A stretch of 35,437 nucleotides of DNA from an uncultured Eubacterium sp. (GTDB lineage Bacteria; Bacillota; Clostridia; Lachnospirales; Lachnospiraceae). The notes below the pieces were generated by a model. It searched no databases and had not been told where the DNA came from. It saw nothing but the letters and a program-made list of their open reading frames with translations. The translations under genes and the position numbers were made by a program. The stretch spans positions 1 through 35,437 of the forward strand of contig CAJTRZ010000019.1 of the NCBI GenBank assembly GCA_910578975.1, in the 5' to 3' direction. Positions within the stretch are counted from its first letter, which is position 1. Each line of letters opens with the position of its first letter. This document shows positions 1 to 8,739 of this stretch, piece by piece.

Positions 1-80
1 TAATATTTATAATTATCATATTATGAATATTTACTATATTACTTAAAATAAATGTGTAAAATAATAAAATATTATATTAA

Positions 81-127
81 AAAAAGATAATGTTATACAA
101 AACCAATCAGTTTAACATTATCTTTTT
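81..127 (-). terminator. Terminator of the hydroxyacid dehydrogenase gene
   Basis: A perfect 15-bp stem (81-95 with 113-127) with a 17-base loop lies just past the stop codon of the dehydrogenase gene. Both arms end in A/T runs, so it could work in either direction. Confidence 0.8.
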
Positions 128-141
128 ATACTAATAAAACT

Positions 142-1083
142 TTACACCTGCCATTGTGGCTTTTTATCATTTAACACTTTTATAATTTCTGTTGCTGCAT
201 TGTATGCCATGCGGTCCATTGAATCATATGAATGTGCTGCGTTATGAGGTGAAACAATCAGATTATCTAATTCAAATAACTTATTGTCTGCTCCTGGCGG
301 TTCCATCTTAAATACATCTATGGCTGCTCCTGCAATTTTATGATTTTTTAAAGCATCATATAAGGCATCTTCATCGACATTTCCACCTCTCGCCATATTA
401 ATAAAATATGCACTTTCTTTCATTAAACTCAATGTTTCTTTATTAATGATATTTTCTGTATCAGGTCTTAGTGGCATATGAAATGACACAAAATCACTCT
501 GACTAAACACTTCCTCTATATTTTCTGCTTCCTGCGCATACTCCGGTAACGGTGTATCCCTATGTGTCCGATAAATTAACACGTTCATATCAAACCCTAG
601 CACTGCCTTTTTTGCCACCAGACTGGAGATACGTCCAAACCCTATCAGCCCTAAAGTTTTACCTGACACATCAACAGTTTTTTCAGTATCTCTTTTCACC
701 CAATCACCTTCACGTGTAATTTTATCAAAATACGGAATATTTTTAGCACATGCCAGCATTAGAGCTATGGTATGTTCTGCCACAGAATTCGAATTTGCGC
801 CGGGAGTATTTGTTATTATAATACCTTTTTCCCTTGCATAATCCAAATCTATATTGTCTAGTCCTGCTCCATGTCTGGCCACTATCTTTAGTTTTGTTCC
901 CTTTTCTAAAACTTCTTTATTAAAATCCGCCGTCCTTGCAAGAATTGCATCGCAATCTCCCACATATTTACACATATTCTCAACAGAACAATCATCTAAA
1001 CAGATACATTCACAATCATTTGCTTCTAAATAATCTATAGCTTTCTCTGATACTTCCTGCGGAATTAAAACCTTATACTTCAT
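142..1083 (-). CDS. D-2-hydroxyacid dehydrogenase (phosphoglycerate dehydrogenase-like)
   Basis: This 313-residue protein belongs to the NAD-dependent D-isomer 2-hydroxyacid dehydrogenase family, which interconverts 2-keto acids and D-2-hydroxy acids in the cytoplasm. The Rossmann motif G145-L-I-G-F-G-R-I is visible. The catalytic triad of the family is intact: R232 in ARGG, E261 in MEPP and H280 in SPHNAAH. It is the short form without a C-terminal ACT domain, so feedback control by serine is not expected. A good ribosome binding site (AGGAGG) precedes the ATG. No serine-biosynthesis partner lies beside it, so the substrate is uncertain; 3-phosphoglycerate, glyoxylate/hydroxypyruvate or another 2-keto acid are possible. 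It appears to be a single-gene transcript with its own promoter and terminator. Confidence 0.88.
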   Translation of the reverse strand: MKYKVLIPQEVSEKAIDYLEANDCECICLDDCSVENMCKYVGDCDAILARTADFNKEVLEKGTKLKIVARHGAGLDNIDLDYAREKGIIITNTPGANSNSVAEHTIALMLACAKNIPYFDKITREGDWVKRDTEKTVDVSGKTLGLIGFGRISSLVAKKAVLGFDMNVLIYRTHRDTPLPEYAQEAENIEEVFSQSDFVSFHMPLRPDTENIINKETLSLMKESAYFINMARGGNVDEDALYDALKNHKIAGAAIDVFKMEPPGADNKLFELDNLIVSPHNAAHSYDSMDRMAYNAATEIIKVLNDKKPQWQV

Positions 1084-1112
1084 AAGTACCTCCTATATAA
1101 CTTTTGAAAAAT

Positions 1113-1141
1113 ATCATATTAAACAACTCTCCAAAAGTCAA
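1113..1141 (-). promoter_or_regulatory. Sigma-A promoter of the hydroxyacid dehydrogenase gene
   Basis: Read on the minus strand, TTGACT (1141-1136) and TATGAT (1118-1113) are separated by 17 bases. The AGGAGG ribosome binding site and the start codon follow about 30 bases downstream. Confidence 0.7.
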
Positions 1142-1201
1142 ATAACCTTTTATGAATACCTTTAAATCCACAGACATATATTTTTAATTATATAAAAAAA
1201 C

Positions 1202-1247
1202 AAGCGGTTAATAAAACTTTTTTATTTTTTGTTTCATTAAACCGCTT
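1202..1247 (-). terminator. Terminator of the first GH16 gene
   Basis: AAGCGGTT pairs with AACCGCTT and the stem extends through an AAT/ATT helix with one bulge. On the minus strand it is followed by GTTTTTTT, fitting an intrinsic terminator immediately after the GH16 stop codon. Confidence 0.8.
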
Positions 1248-1262
1248 ATTCATTATTTTGTA

Positions 1263-3911
1263 TTATTTTTTAATTTTAACTTTCTTAGCTTTTGACCATT
1301 TTTTCGCACCTACTGCTCTGACACGAACATAAAGTTTTTTCTTGTTTCTAAATTTCTTACTGCTAATTGTAACTTTCACTTTCTTAACAGTTTTCTTTAC
1401 AAGAACTTTTTTGAATTTCTTTGTTTTTGAAACCTGAATTACATATTTCTTTGCACCAGCTACTTTCTTAAAAGTAATCTTAATCTTCTTTGCAGCTTTC
1501 TTCTTCACTGCTGTCTTTACTTTTGTCCTCTTAAGCACTTTTACTTTATTCGGTGCTTTTGTTGTAACACCTGGCTTATTTGTTCCCGGATTATCTATTC
1601 CCGGTTTATCTCCTCCAGGTACTGTTGTTGTATCCTCTCCCGGAGCAGTTGTTTCATTACCTCCCGGCTGTGTACCCGGATCAATCGGAGTAGAACCTGT
1701 TCCTAATTTATAATCACCATACAGATTATCATCTGCACCATCTGTTTTTACATCTGGATTCTTATCTGGTTTTTCATCAGCTGTTGAACTTACCATCTTT
1801 TGATATACACGAACATAATCTACCTGCATCGTTGCTGAAGAAAAACTGCTATCCGGAACATATCCGCTATCAAATGTTCCACCTGCTGCAAGGTTTAAAA
1901 TTAAGTAAAATCTCTGATCAAATGGTGCATAAGCATTTCCTCTGTCAGAGCCTGAATACCAGTCAGAGTAGGTGCATTTAAAATAACATTTTCCATCACA
2001 GTAAATCTTAATCGTCTCTGCTTCCCAAACGACACTATATACATGCCAATCATCAATACCTGTTTTCTTATTACCATCCTGTACCATATCTAATACATCT
2101 GATGTGTTAATATTGTTAGGCCACTGTGCACCATAATGTAATGTACCAAATACCATATCTGGTGTACGTCCACGTCCTTCAAATACATCAATCTCACCTG
2201 ATAATGGCCATGATCCATATCTTGAATCATTTGGAAGCATCCACATAGCAGGCCATACACCTACACCTGTAGGCATCTTCGCTCTGAAATCAACACGTCC
2301 ATATTTTACTGAGAATTTATGCTGTGTTGTAATCTTTCCTGATGAATACTGTGCCGTAGCTTTCTTAGAAGGATCGTTCTTCTGAGAAAATTCTTTTGAT
2401 TCTTTTTTCATTAAAATGTTTAAAGAACCATCTTTTACAGACACATTATTTCTTGTATACCACTCTAACTCCTGATTTCCCCAACCAGCTGTATTAATGT
2501 CATTTTCATCTAATAAGAAACCTTCCTCATAACCCCATTTTTTAGGATCAAGAGTATTTCCTTCAAACTCATCATTCCAAATCATTTTCCAACCATCTGG
2601 TGTGTATGGGTTTGAACTGTCTTCTACCTTAATATCAGTCATATCTGGTGGCAACTGTGGCTGATATGATGTGTTTCCTTTAATTGTATAGTCAACATAA
2701 TTGCTGCTTGTATCGCCACCTTTTTTTCCATCAATCGGATAACTGATACGAATCTGCGTGTCCTTCTTCACTGGCTGGAACCACAAACCGAATACGTAAT
2801 CTGCAAAATATCCCCACTGCTGGCTGAGAGAATTTTCATTATATCCATTTCCTTCATAAACCCAGCCGCTTGCTCCTGTATCAGCCAATGATATCCATTT
2901 TCCGTCTACATTCACTTCATATTTGAACAAATCTAAATCTTTCTTTGTTGCATTTGTTCCATCAATCTTTGGAAGAGGAATGCCTACAGATGCTGTTGCA
3001 GAAGAGCTCGCATCATAAGATGTTGCATCAAATGCTGATATTTTATAACTATTTCTAGTCGGTTCTGTATATGTAACCTTAACATCCTGATAAATACTGC
3101 TGTCTGTCTTTTTCTGGAATCTCAGTGTAAATGACCAGTTAATATTCTGGAACCAATATCCACCATCTCCATCTGTATAATAACCAAAGTTCTGATCCCA
3201 AAGGAATCCAGAAGCAGCATTCCCTAAGAATTTTACAAATCCTTTTCCGTCATTGTTATCTACTAAAATTGTAATATCATTTTCTACCTGCTTATATTTA
3301 ATACTACTATCTCCATTAAATGTCCAAGCACCCCAATGTGTAGCTGATTTACCAGTAGTATCCGCTGCGATATTTGTCTCTGTGGTAGATATACTCTTCA
3401 ACTCATACTTTGGCAGATTTGTAAAGTCCATTGTATAATCTAAATTAATATTGTTCGTCTTACCATGGAAACGGAATTCTGTTGTCTCTGTCAACTTCAT
3501 CCAGCAAATCCAGCCTCCGTTACCGCCTCCCCAGTCCTGATATTCCCAAGCCCAGGTATCATTCCATTTGAAATAACTAACCTCTTCAATCTTTTTCCAT
3601 TCTCCACTTGTTCCGTTAGCCTGTTTCACATAAACCTGTAAATCATTCTCTACGTCAGAAATGGAGAGTTCTTTACTTGTTTTTCCATTAAACTTTGGCA
3701 TAACAAACCCAAAACTTGCTTCATCAACACCTTCTCTTTTTATAACAGGCCCATTTGCACTATCATAACATTCCATTGATGTGATTGTTGTTGCAGCCGC
3801 TGAAACATTTGTAGCACTGCTTATTGATAACCAGTCAATCATCCCCATTGTACTAAGTACAACTGCTACTGCTACAATAACAGCTGTAATTTTTGAAAAT
3901 AATCTTTTCAT
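1263..3911 (-). CDS. Secreted multidomain GH16 beta-glucanase (laminarinase/lichenase type)
   Basis: The start chosen is ATG at 3911 (882 aa), giving MKRLFSK plus a classic hydrophobic signal peptide. An upstream in-frame GTG at 3962 would put 17 charged residues before it. Residues about 40-163, 171-285 and 288-412 form three tandem Trp/Tyr-rich beta-sandwich-like modules of unknown family, probably glycan-binding. The GH16 catalytic domain spans about 441-705 and holds the family motif GEIDVFEG (E573 nucleophile, D575, E578 acid/base). The EIDxxE spacing with the bulge residue is typical of bacterial beta-1,3-glucanases. A Pro/Gly/Thr linker (about 705-785) leads to a very lysine-rich Fn3-like C-terminal domain ending KKVKIKK. 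There is no LPxTG or dockerin. Likely substrate is beta-1,3 or mixed-linkage glucan; exact specificity cannot be read from sequence. Confidence 0.9.
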   Translation of the reverse strand: MKRLFSKITAVIVAVAVVLSTMGMIDWLSISSATNVSAAATTITSMECYDSANGPVIKREGVDEASFGFVMPKFNGKTSKELSISDVENDLQVYVKQANGTSGEWKKIEEVSYFKWNDTWAWEYQDWGGGNGGWICWMKLTETTEFRFHGKTNNINLDYTMDFTNLPKYELKSISTTETNIAADTTGKSATHWGAWTFNGDSSIKYKQVENDITILVDNNDGKGFVKFLGNAASGFLWDQNFGYYTDGDGGYWFQNINWSFTLRFQKKTDSSIYQDVKVTYTEPTRNSYKISAFDATSYDASSSATASVGIPLPKIDGTNATKKDLDLFKYEVNVDGKWISLADTGASGWVYEGNGYNENSLSQQWGYFADYVFGLWFQPVKKDTQIRISYPIDGKKGGDTSSNYVDYTIKGNTSYQPQLPPDMTDIKVEDSSNPYTPDGWKMIWNDEFEGNTLDPKKWGYEEGFLLDENDINTAGWGNQELEWYTRNNVSVKDGSLNILMKKESKEFSQKNDPSKKATAQYSSGKITTQHKFSVKYGRVDFRAKMPTGVGVWPAMWMLPNDSRYGSWPLSGEIDVFEGRGRTPDMVFGTLHYGAQWPNNINTSDVLDMVQDGNKKTGIDDWHVYSVVWEAETIKIYCDGKCYFKCTYSDWYSGSDRGNAYAPFDQRFYLILNLAAGGTFDSGYVPDSSFSSATMQVDYVRVYQKMVSSTADEKPDKNPDVKTDGADDNLYGDYKLGTGSTPIDPGTQPGGNETTAPGEDTTTVPGGDKPGIDNPGTNKPGVTTKAPNKVKVLKRTKVKTAVKKKAAKKIKITFKKVAGAKKYVIQVSKTKKFKKVLVKKTVKKVKVTISSKKFRNKKKLYVRVRAVGAKKWSKAKKVKIKK

Positions 3912-3942
3912 AACCTTTTCCTTTCTCTCTTTCTTTACGTTG

Positions 3943-3971
3943 ATATAGGAGGGCAACAGCACCTCCTATAT
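3943..3971 (-). promoter_or_regulatory. 5'-leader stem-loop containing a decoy AGGAGG
   Basis: A perfect 10-bp stem (3943-3952 with 3962-3971) and 9-base loop lies about 10 bases after the predicted transcription start of the GH16 mRNA. One arm is ATATAGGAGG, a Shine-Dalgarno-like sequence locked in the helix. The real ribosome binding site (GGAAAAGG) is further down, next to ATG 3911. This resembles 5'-terminal stem-loops that stabilise exoenzyme mRNAs such as B. subtilis aprE. Confidence 0.6.
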
Positions 3972-3988
3972 TTCCTCATACGCAATAT

Positions 3989-4017
3989 ATTATAAAATTG
4001 TAATGTCATAGGTTCAA
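3989..4017 (-). promoter_or_regulatory. Sigma-A promoter of the first GH16 gene
   Basis: On the minus strand TTGAAC (4017-4012), a 17-base spacer and a consensus TATAAT (3994-3989). Transcription should begin near 3982, just before the leader hairpin. Confidence 0.8.
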
Positions 4018-4053
4018 CTCCCTCATTTTTTAGTAAGTATGTTTTTTATATTT

Positions 4054-4770
4054 TCATAACTTTTTTATTATATCTTTTATAACTTCACTGGCAATAATTA
4101 ATCCTACTACTGAAGGTACAAATGCATTACTTCCGGGCGTCTGTCTTTTTCCATGTATTTCTTCTTCCACAATCTCTTGTGGTGTTAGAGCTTTCTCCTT
4201 TGAATAAACAACCTTTAACTTTTTTATCCCTTTCTTTTTCAACTCCCGTCTCATTACTTTTGCCAGAGGGCACACAGAGGTCTGATAAACATCTGCTACT
4301 TCAAAAGCTGTAGGGTCCATTTTATTGCCAGCCCCCATAGAACTAATAATTGGGACTGAACTCTCATTTGCCTGCTCTACTAATTGCAACTTTCCTGTTA
4401 CTGTATCTATGGCATCAACTACATAATCATATTGGGAAAAATCAAACTGTTCTGCCGTTTCTGGAAGATAAAATGTTTTATATATATTTACTGTTGCTTT
4501 GGGATTAATGTCCAATACCCTGTCTTTAGCCACATCTACTTTATATTTTCCAACAGTGCTTGTTGTAGCTATAATCTGTCTGTTAATATTTGTAAGGCTT
4601 ACTTTATCATTATCTATCAAATCAAGAGTACCTATTCCACTTCTTGCCAATGCTTCTACAACATATCCACCAACACCACCAACACCAAAAACAGCCACAT
4701 GGGCATTCTCTAGTTTTTTCATATTTTCTGTTCCAATTAATATTTCTGTTCTTGAAAATCTATTTTCCAT
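4054..4770 (-). CDS. tcdA: tRNA threonylcarbamoyladenosine dehydratase (TcdA/YrvM family)
   Basis: This 238-residue E1-like (ThiF/MoeB) enzyme is predicted to use ATP to cyclise t6A37 to ct6A in ANN-decoding tRNAs. The nucleotide-binding loop G29-V-G-G-V-G-G, the acidic D53/D55 segment and NINRQ (residues 61-65) are present. The family signature around SSMGAGNKMDP, the CPLAKVMRRELKK segment and the later YSKE are typical of TcdA rather than MoeB. It is slightly shorter than the 250-270 residues of well-known members. AGAAGGA precedes the ATG. The gene starts 20 bases after the upstream phosphatase gene, so the two are probably cotranscribed. No clear terminator is seen after it. Confidence 0.9.
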   Translation of the reverse strand: MENRFSRTEILIGTENMKKLENAHVAVFGVGGVGGYVVEALARSGIGTLDLIDNDKVSLTNINRQIIATTSTVGKYKVDVAKDRVLDINPKATVNIYKTFYLPETAEQFDFSQYDYVVDAIDTVTGKLQLVEQANESSVPIISSMGAGNKMDPTAFEVADVYQTSVCPLAKVMRRELKKKGIKKLKVVYSKEKALTPQEIVEEEIHGKRQTPGSNAFVPSVVGLIIASEVIKDIIKKL

Positions 4771-4790
4771 TTTTTTATCCTTCTTTTAAA

Positions 4791-5387
4791 CTACAACTCT
4801 CCAATCTGTTCATAACCCTTATCATCTAATTTAACAATAAGAATGCCACAATTTTTTTGTAATCCTCCAGACCAATATTTATCCAAACCATGATTTAACA
4901 CATGACACATAATACCTTTATTCATTGCACCATGTCCTGCAATTAATACTCTCTTTAATTTATATTTTTGCGGCTCAATTACCTGCTCCATAAATTCTTT
5001 TGTTCTAATACAAACCTCTTTTAATGATTCTCCGTTTTCTGGTGCAATATAATTTGCCGGATCATCAAAAAATTTACAAAAAGGATTGCTCTTATCTTTC
5101 TGAAGTTCAATTGCACTCTCGCCCTCGTTTACTCCAAAGCTAACCTCTCGCAGTCTGTTATCTTTTATGATTTCTACATCTTTACTGCCGCGAATCAAAC
5201 AAGCAGTCTCATAAGCTCTGGATAAAGGTGAACTGTATATGACATCAAAGTCAACATCCTTTAACTGTTCTCCCCGATATATTGCTGCTTCTCTTCCCTC
5301 TTTACTTAATTCAATATCTCTGCTTCCCTGTAATAATCTTGATTGATTCCATACCGTCTCACCATGACGAACAATATATATATCCAT
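4791..5387 (-). CDS. Histidine phosphatase superfamily protein (phosphoglycerate mutase-like)
   Basis: A 198-residue protein with the phosphohistidine motif R7-H8-G9-E10 at the extreme N-terminus, SPLSRA (R57), E81 and a second histidine in AGHG (H152). These are the residues of the branch I histidine phosphatase (cobC/gpmB/phosphatase) group. Likely activities are broad-specificity phosphatase or cofactor-dependent phosphoglycerate mutase; no cobalamin genes are nearby, so CobC is not favoured. The ATG is preceded by TAGGAGAA. It is the first gene of a two-gene unit with tcdA. Confidence 0.85.
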   Translation of the reverse strand: MDIYIVRHGETVWNQSRLLQGSRDIELSKEGREAAIYRGEQLKDVDFDVIYSSPLSRAYETACLIRGSKDVEIIKDNRLREVSFGVNEGESAIELQKDKSNPFCKFFDDPANYIAPENGESLKEVCIRTKEFMEQVIEPQKYKLKRVLIAGHGAMNKGIMCHVLNHGLDKYWSGGLQKNCGILIVKLDDKGYEQIGEL

Positions 5388-5427
5388 ATAATTCTCCTAT
5401 TTTTTACATTTATATAAAATTTTCTTC

Positions 5428-5456
5428 TATATATATTACCACAGTATTTTATACAA
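5428..5456 (-). promoter_or_regulatory. Possible promoter of the phosphatase-tcdA operon
   Basis: TTGTAT (5456-5451) and TATATA (5433-5428) on the minus strand are 17 bases apart. The region is AT-rich and several TATA-like hexamers overlap, so the exact -10 is uncertain. Confidence 0.4.
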
Positions 5457-5462
5457 TTAAAT

Positions 5463-5589
5463 AAAGAGTTCGCTTGTAAACCCTTTCACGAGGCGCAGGT
5501 TTGCAAAAACAACTGCCTTTCTATGCCTCCGCGAACCTGCGGAACATTTTTGTATAATAGGAAATCCGAAGTAATTTCCTATTATACAA
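5463..5589 (-). repeat. Intergenic structured repeat, family A, copy 1
   Basis: This copy begins AAAGAGTTCGCTTG at 5463 and ends in a perfect 16-bp hairpin (5550-5565 with 5574-5589) closed by TTGTATA/TATACAA. Between them a GAGGC...GCCTC helix encloses a segment (minus strand AGAAAGGCAGTTGTTTTTGC) shared with the copy at 8921-9043. It lies directly after the terminator of the subtilase gene. The middle helices differ in sequence from copy 2 but stay largely paired, with G.U pairs. No protein is encoded. Confidence 0.7.
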
Positions 5590-5592
5590 AAA

Positions 5593-5626
5593 CAACCGTC
5601 TCACTTTTTCAAATGTGAAACGGTTG
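5593..5626 (-). terminator. Terminator of the subtilase gene
   Basis: CAACCGTCTCAC (5593-5604) pairs with GTGAAACGGTTG (5615-5626) with one G.U/mismatch position. On the minus strand the stem is followed by TTTTTG. Confidence 0.85.
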
Positions 5627-5634
5627 CATATGTT

Positions 5635-8600
5635 TTATCTCAGAACTATTCCTGAGACATTAATATTTTGTACGACTCCCGGTGACTCAATACCATTCAG
5701 CACTGATGTTACCTTTACAGTTGCCAATCCGGCACTGATATTTTCAATTGTATAATATGCACATACTACTTCGTTTAATTTCTTTTCTCCGTTAATATAT
5801 ACATTATATTTACAGCCACTATTCATTCGATCTTCATCCTGTCCCCATACAACTCCTACTGTATTATCTGCCGGACAAGATGCAACCATTCCTATTACTT
5901 CCAATGGCATTTTTCCTGAAACAACAGTTGTTGTAGGCTCCGCTGTAGTAGTTACAGGCGCCTTTGTAGTAGTTGGCATTTGTGTCGTCGTAGGCACTGG
6001 TGTGGTAGTTAGTGTTTCTGTTGTTGATACTGGTGTTGTTGGCACTTGTCCATCACCCGTCACATTGACCATCTGTGTCACTCCGACTGTTTCTTTTCCA
6101 TTCAGGGTTGCTGTTACCTTTACGTTAACATTTCCTGCTGGAACGTTATCAATTACATAGTAATTACAAATTACATCATTTAATACTTTCATGTCGTTAA
6201 TATACACATTGTACTTATACCCACTGTTAATTCGTTCGTCATCCTGTCCCCATACAACTCCTACCGTATTATCTGCCGGGCAGGATGCTACCATTCCGAT
6301 TACTTCCAGTAAATCTTCATCTGCACTAGTAGTAGTTGGAACTGGTGTTGTCGATACCTCTGTAGTTGGTATTGGCGTGGTAGTCGGCATCGGTGTTGTC
6401 GCTGGAACCAGTGTTGTTGGTGCCTCTGTTGTGGTGGTCGGCATTGTGTTTCCAACGTATGTACGAATTTCTACTCCTTCAGACTCATACCCATTGAGAC
6501 ATGAGGTAACTTTAAATGTATGTGTTCCTGCAGATAATCCTGTAATTACACATACTGTTGCTGATGAAACCGATCTATCGAACTTGCCGTCCACATAAAG
6601 ATTATAGGTATAACCCTTTGATAATCTATTAGCATTATCCTTCCATGTCACGACAGCACCTCCAGGGAAAGACCAATTTGCCGTCATGTTCAATACATCA
6701 GACGGTTTTTCTTTTTCATTTAAAATATCTTTATATTGTATTGTATCATGATTATATCCATAAACTTGCAACTCTGTTAATACTACATATGTATCGTTAT
6801 CAATATATTCTGCCTTTACATATCTGGCTTTTTGTTTTTCAAACTCAAAAACCTTACTAACCTGTGCTTCTTTATCTCCTCGTGCTATCTCCGTCCAATT
6901 TTCGTTATCTTCCGAAATTTTTATCTGATATCCTGTAGTGCTAAATCTATCATAGCAAAGATTTATTTTGTCAATATCATATACTTGCCCCAAATCAACT
7001 TCAACATACTGTCCTGCACTACTTCCCGTAATAATCTTTGAGCGAGTATCCCCATCTACTAAATTTGTAATCGGAAAATCATCAGAATTGTATAAACTTG
7101 ATGCTGTTACATTTTTTTTATATGCAAGATTCTGATATGGTTCTGATTCAAATTTAAACAAGGTGTTTGGTGTATAGTCAACCGCATACTGTACACTCTT
7201 AGCCGCATTGACAATTCCATATGGAACTTTATCTTTTGAGATATCTTCCGCTAAATCTGTTGCTGTATTTGCCATAATTCGTTTCACATCAAAATAATTT
7301 AAATCAGCATTGACGGAACACATCATAGCTGCTACTGCTGCTACTACCGGCGATGCCATAGATGTTCCGCTTCCATACCATGTCCCAGAATTTTTGTTTA
7401 ACATAAACACCGAAGATCCTGGTGCACAAATATCTTTCTTGGAACCAAAATTAGAAAATTCAGATATTTGATTTTTCGAATCTGTAGAAATTACCGAAAT
7501 ACATTTTTCATAATCTGATGGATAATGATTATATCCTACGGAATTGTTACCCGCTGCACATACTACAATAATTCCTTCATCTGTCATTTTGTTTATCGTA
7601 TGCTCTTGCACAGCATTCGGGATGTATCCTCCCAAGCTCATATTTACCACTTTCACCCCTTGCTCAAAACAGTAATTGAGTGCTTTTAACTGATTTTCCA
7701 TTTCAAATACATAATCTTGTTCTTTTTCTGAATATGTAGATGCCTGTACTGCAAGTATTTCAACAACATCATTATTATAACAGCTTGCTACTCCTGCCAT
7801 TTGTCTGTTATTATTAGCTTCTGCTGCTATAATACTTGCAACCCCTGTTCCATGATCATGTTTTGCCGGCTCTTCACAATCCTTAAGTAAAACTGGTGTA
7901 TCCCCTGTCACATCTGCTGAATGTGGCGAAAGGACATTCTTCATATCAGGGTGATCGATTTGAACTCCCGTATCAATGACTCCTACCAGCACTTTATCGT
8001 GAGTATGACTTGAAACATAATCCCAAGCCTCTTTCACATATATATTATCTAAATAATACTGATTCTTAATATCTGGATCATTTGTTGAGCCTAGTACGCT
8101 TTCTTCTACGCCATAATAATCATTGCTGTCCACTGCCTCTGTAATACTATACTGACTATATGCTTCTGATGCCATGTCTACAGTCTGTCCTAATGATATA
8201 GAGATTTCTGCAACGTAATCTCCTGTAAAATCTTTATAAATAGATTCTATTTCTCCATTCTGTGCTTTACAGACTGCATGAATTTCTTCTTCTGTCGCCT
8301 CACTATCAAATATGGCTAATACTTTTCCTGTTTCAAAACCATTCTCATCACCTTTGGCTCTTTCTTCTGCTGCTTCCTCATATGCCTCTACAACTTCCTC
8401 GCTACGTCTGTCCGCTACCTTCTGAAATTTCTCTAACTGTTCAAAATCTTCTGTCTCATAATAAGATGTCAATGCAGAATTTAATGCTGCATTATAATCT
8501 GCCTCATCTTTATACTTATTCACTTCTTCTGCAGCTCTTGCTCCATCTTCCAGAGCCACTTCTGCAATATCATCTAGTTTATTTTCTGAGATATTAACTT

Positions 8601-8739
8601 CTTCAATCTGGTCAAAAACTGTCACTGCTTTGTTCTCAGCTTTTGTTGTTGTGCTTTTAACAATATTGGCACTACATAATGATACCAGCATTGTCACTGC
8701 TAAAGTTACACTTGTTAATTTTTTTAATTGTTTCCTCAT
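5635..8739 (-). CDS. Secreted subtilisin-like (S8) serine protease with discoidin-like and repeated C-terminal modules
   Basis: A 1034-residue exported protease. A signal peptide occupies about residues 1-34 and a long acidic propeptide follows to about 215. The S8 domain (about 225-520) has the complete catalytic set: D256 in VIDTG, H296 in DHGTG, oxyanion N398 in AAGN and S460 in GTSMASP. Residues about 535-663 match an F5/8 type C (discoidin, CBM32-like) fold, ending LTELQVYGY. Three Fn3-like modules follow (about 682-765, 812-895, 946-1030), separated by Thr/Pro linkers. The last two are nearly identical, even at DNA level, indicating recent duplication. GGAGAAAG precedes the ATG. There is no sortase signal and no basic C-terminal domain like those of the neighbouring hydrolases. 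Predicted role: extracellular protein or glycoprotein hydrolysis with substrate-targeting modules. Confidence 0.93.
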   Translation of the reverse strand: MRKQLKKLTSVTLAVTMLVSLCSANIVKSTTTKAENKAVTVFDQIEEVNISENKLDDIAEVALEDGARAAEEVNKYKDEADYNAALNSALTSYYETEDFEQLEKFQKVADRRSEEVVEAYEEAAEERAKGDENGFETGKVLAIFDSEATEEEIHAVCKAQNGEIESIYKDFTGDYVAEISISLGQTVDMASEAYSQYSITEAVDSNDYYGVEESVLGSTNDPDIKNQYYLDNIYVKEAWDYVSSHTHDKVLVGVIDTGVQIDHPDMKNVLSPHSADVTGDTPVLLKDCEEPAKHDHGTGVASIIAAEANNNRQMAGVASCYNNDVVEILAVQASTYSEKEQDYVFEMENQLKALNYCFEQGVKVVNMSLGGYIPNAVQEHTINKMTDEGIIVVCAAGNNSVGYNHYPSDYEKCISVISTDSKNQISEFSNFGSKKDICAPGSSVFMLNKNSGTWYGSGTSMASPVVAAVAAMMCSVNADLNYFDVKRIMANTATDLAEDISKDKVPYGIVNAAKSVQYAVDYTPNTLFKFESEPYQNLAYKKNVTASSLYNSDDFPITNLVDGDTRSKIITGSSAGQYVEVDLGQVYDIDKINLCYDRFSTTGYQIKISEDNENWTEIARGDKEAQVSKVFEFEKQKARYVKAEYIDNDTYVVLTELQVYGYNHDTIQYKDILNEKEKPSDVLNMTANWSFPGGAVVTWKDNANRLSKGYTYNLYVDGKFDRSVSSATVCVITGLSAGTHTFKVTSCLNGYESEGVEIRTYVGNTMPTTTTEAPTTLVPATTPMPTTTPIPTTEVSTTPVPTTTSADEDLLEVIGMVASCPADNTVGVVWGQDDERINSGYKYNVYINDMKVLNDVICNYYVIDNVPAGNVNVKVTATLNGKETVGVTQMVNVTGDGQVPTTPVSTTETLTTTPVPTTTQMPTTTKAPVTTTAEPTTTVVSGKMPLEVIGMVASCPADNTVGVVWGQDEDRMNSGCKYNVYINGEKKLNEVVCAYYTIENISAGLATVKVTSVLNGIESPGVVQNINVSGIVLR

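Noticed and set aside
3912..3962. GTG start at 3962 for the first GH16 gene
   Set aside because: AGGAGG directly abuts the GTG and lies inside a stable hairpin; ATG 3911 gives a normal signal peptide and ribosome binding site.
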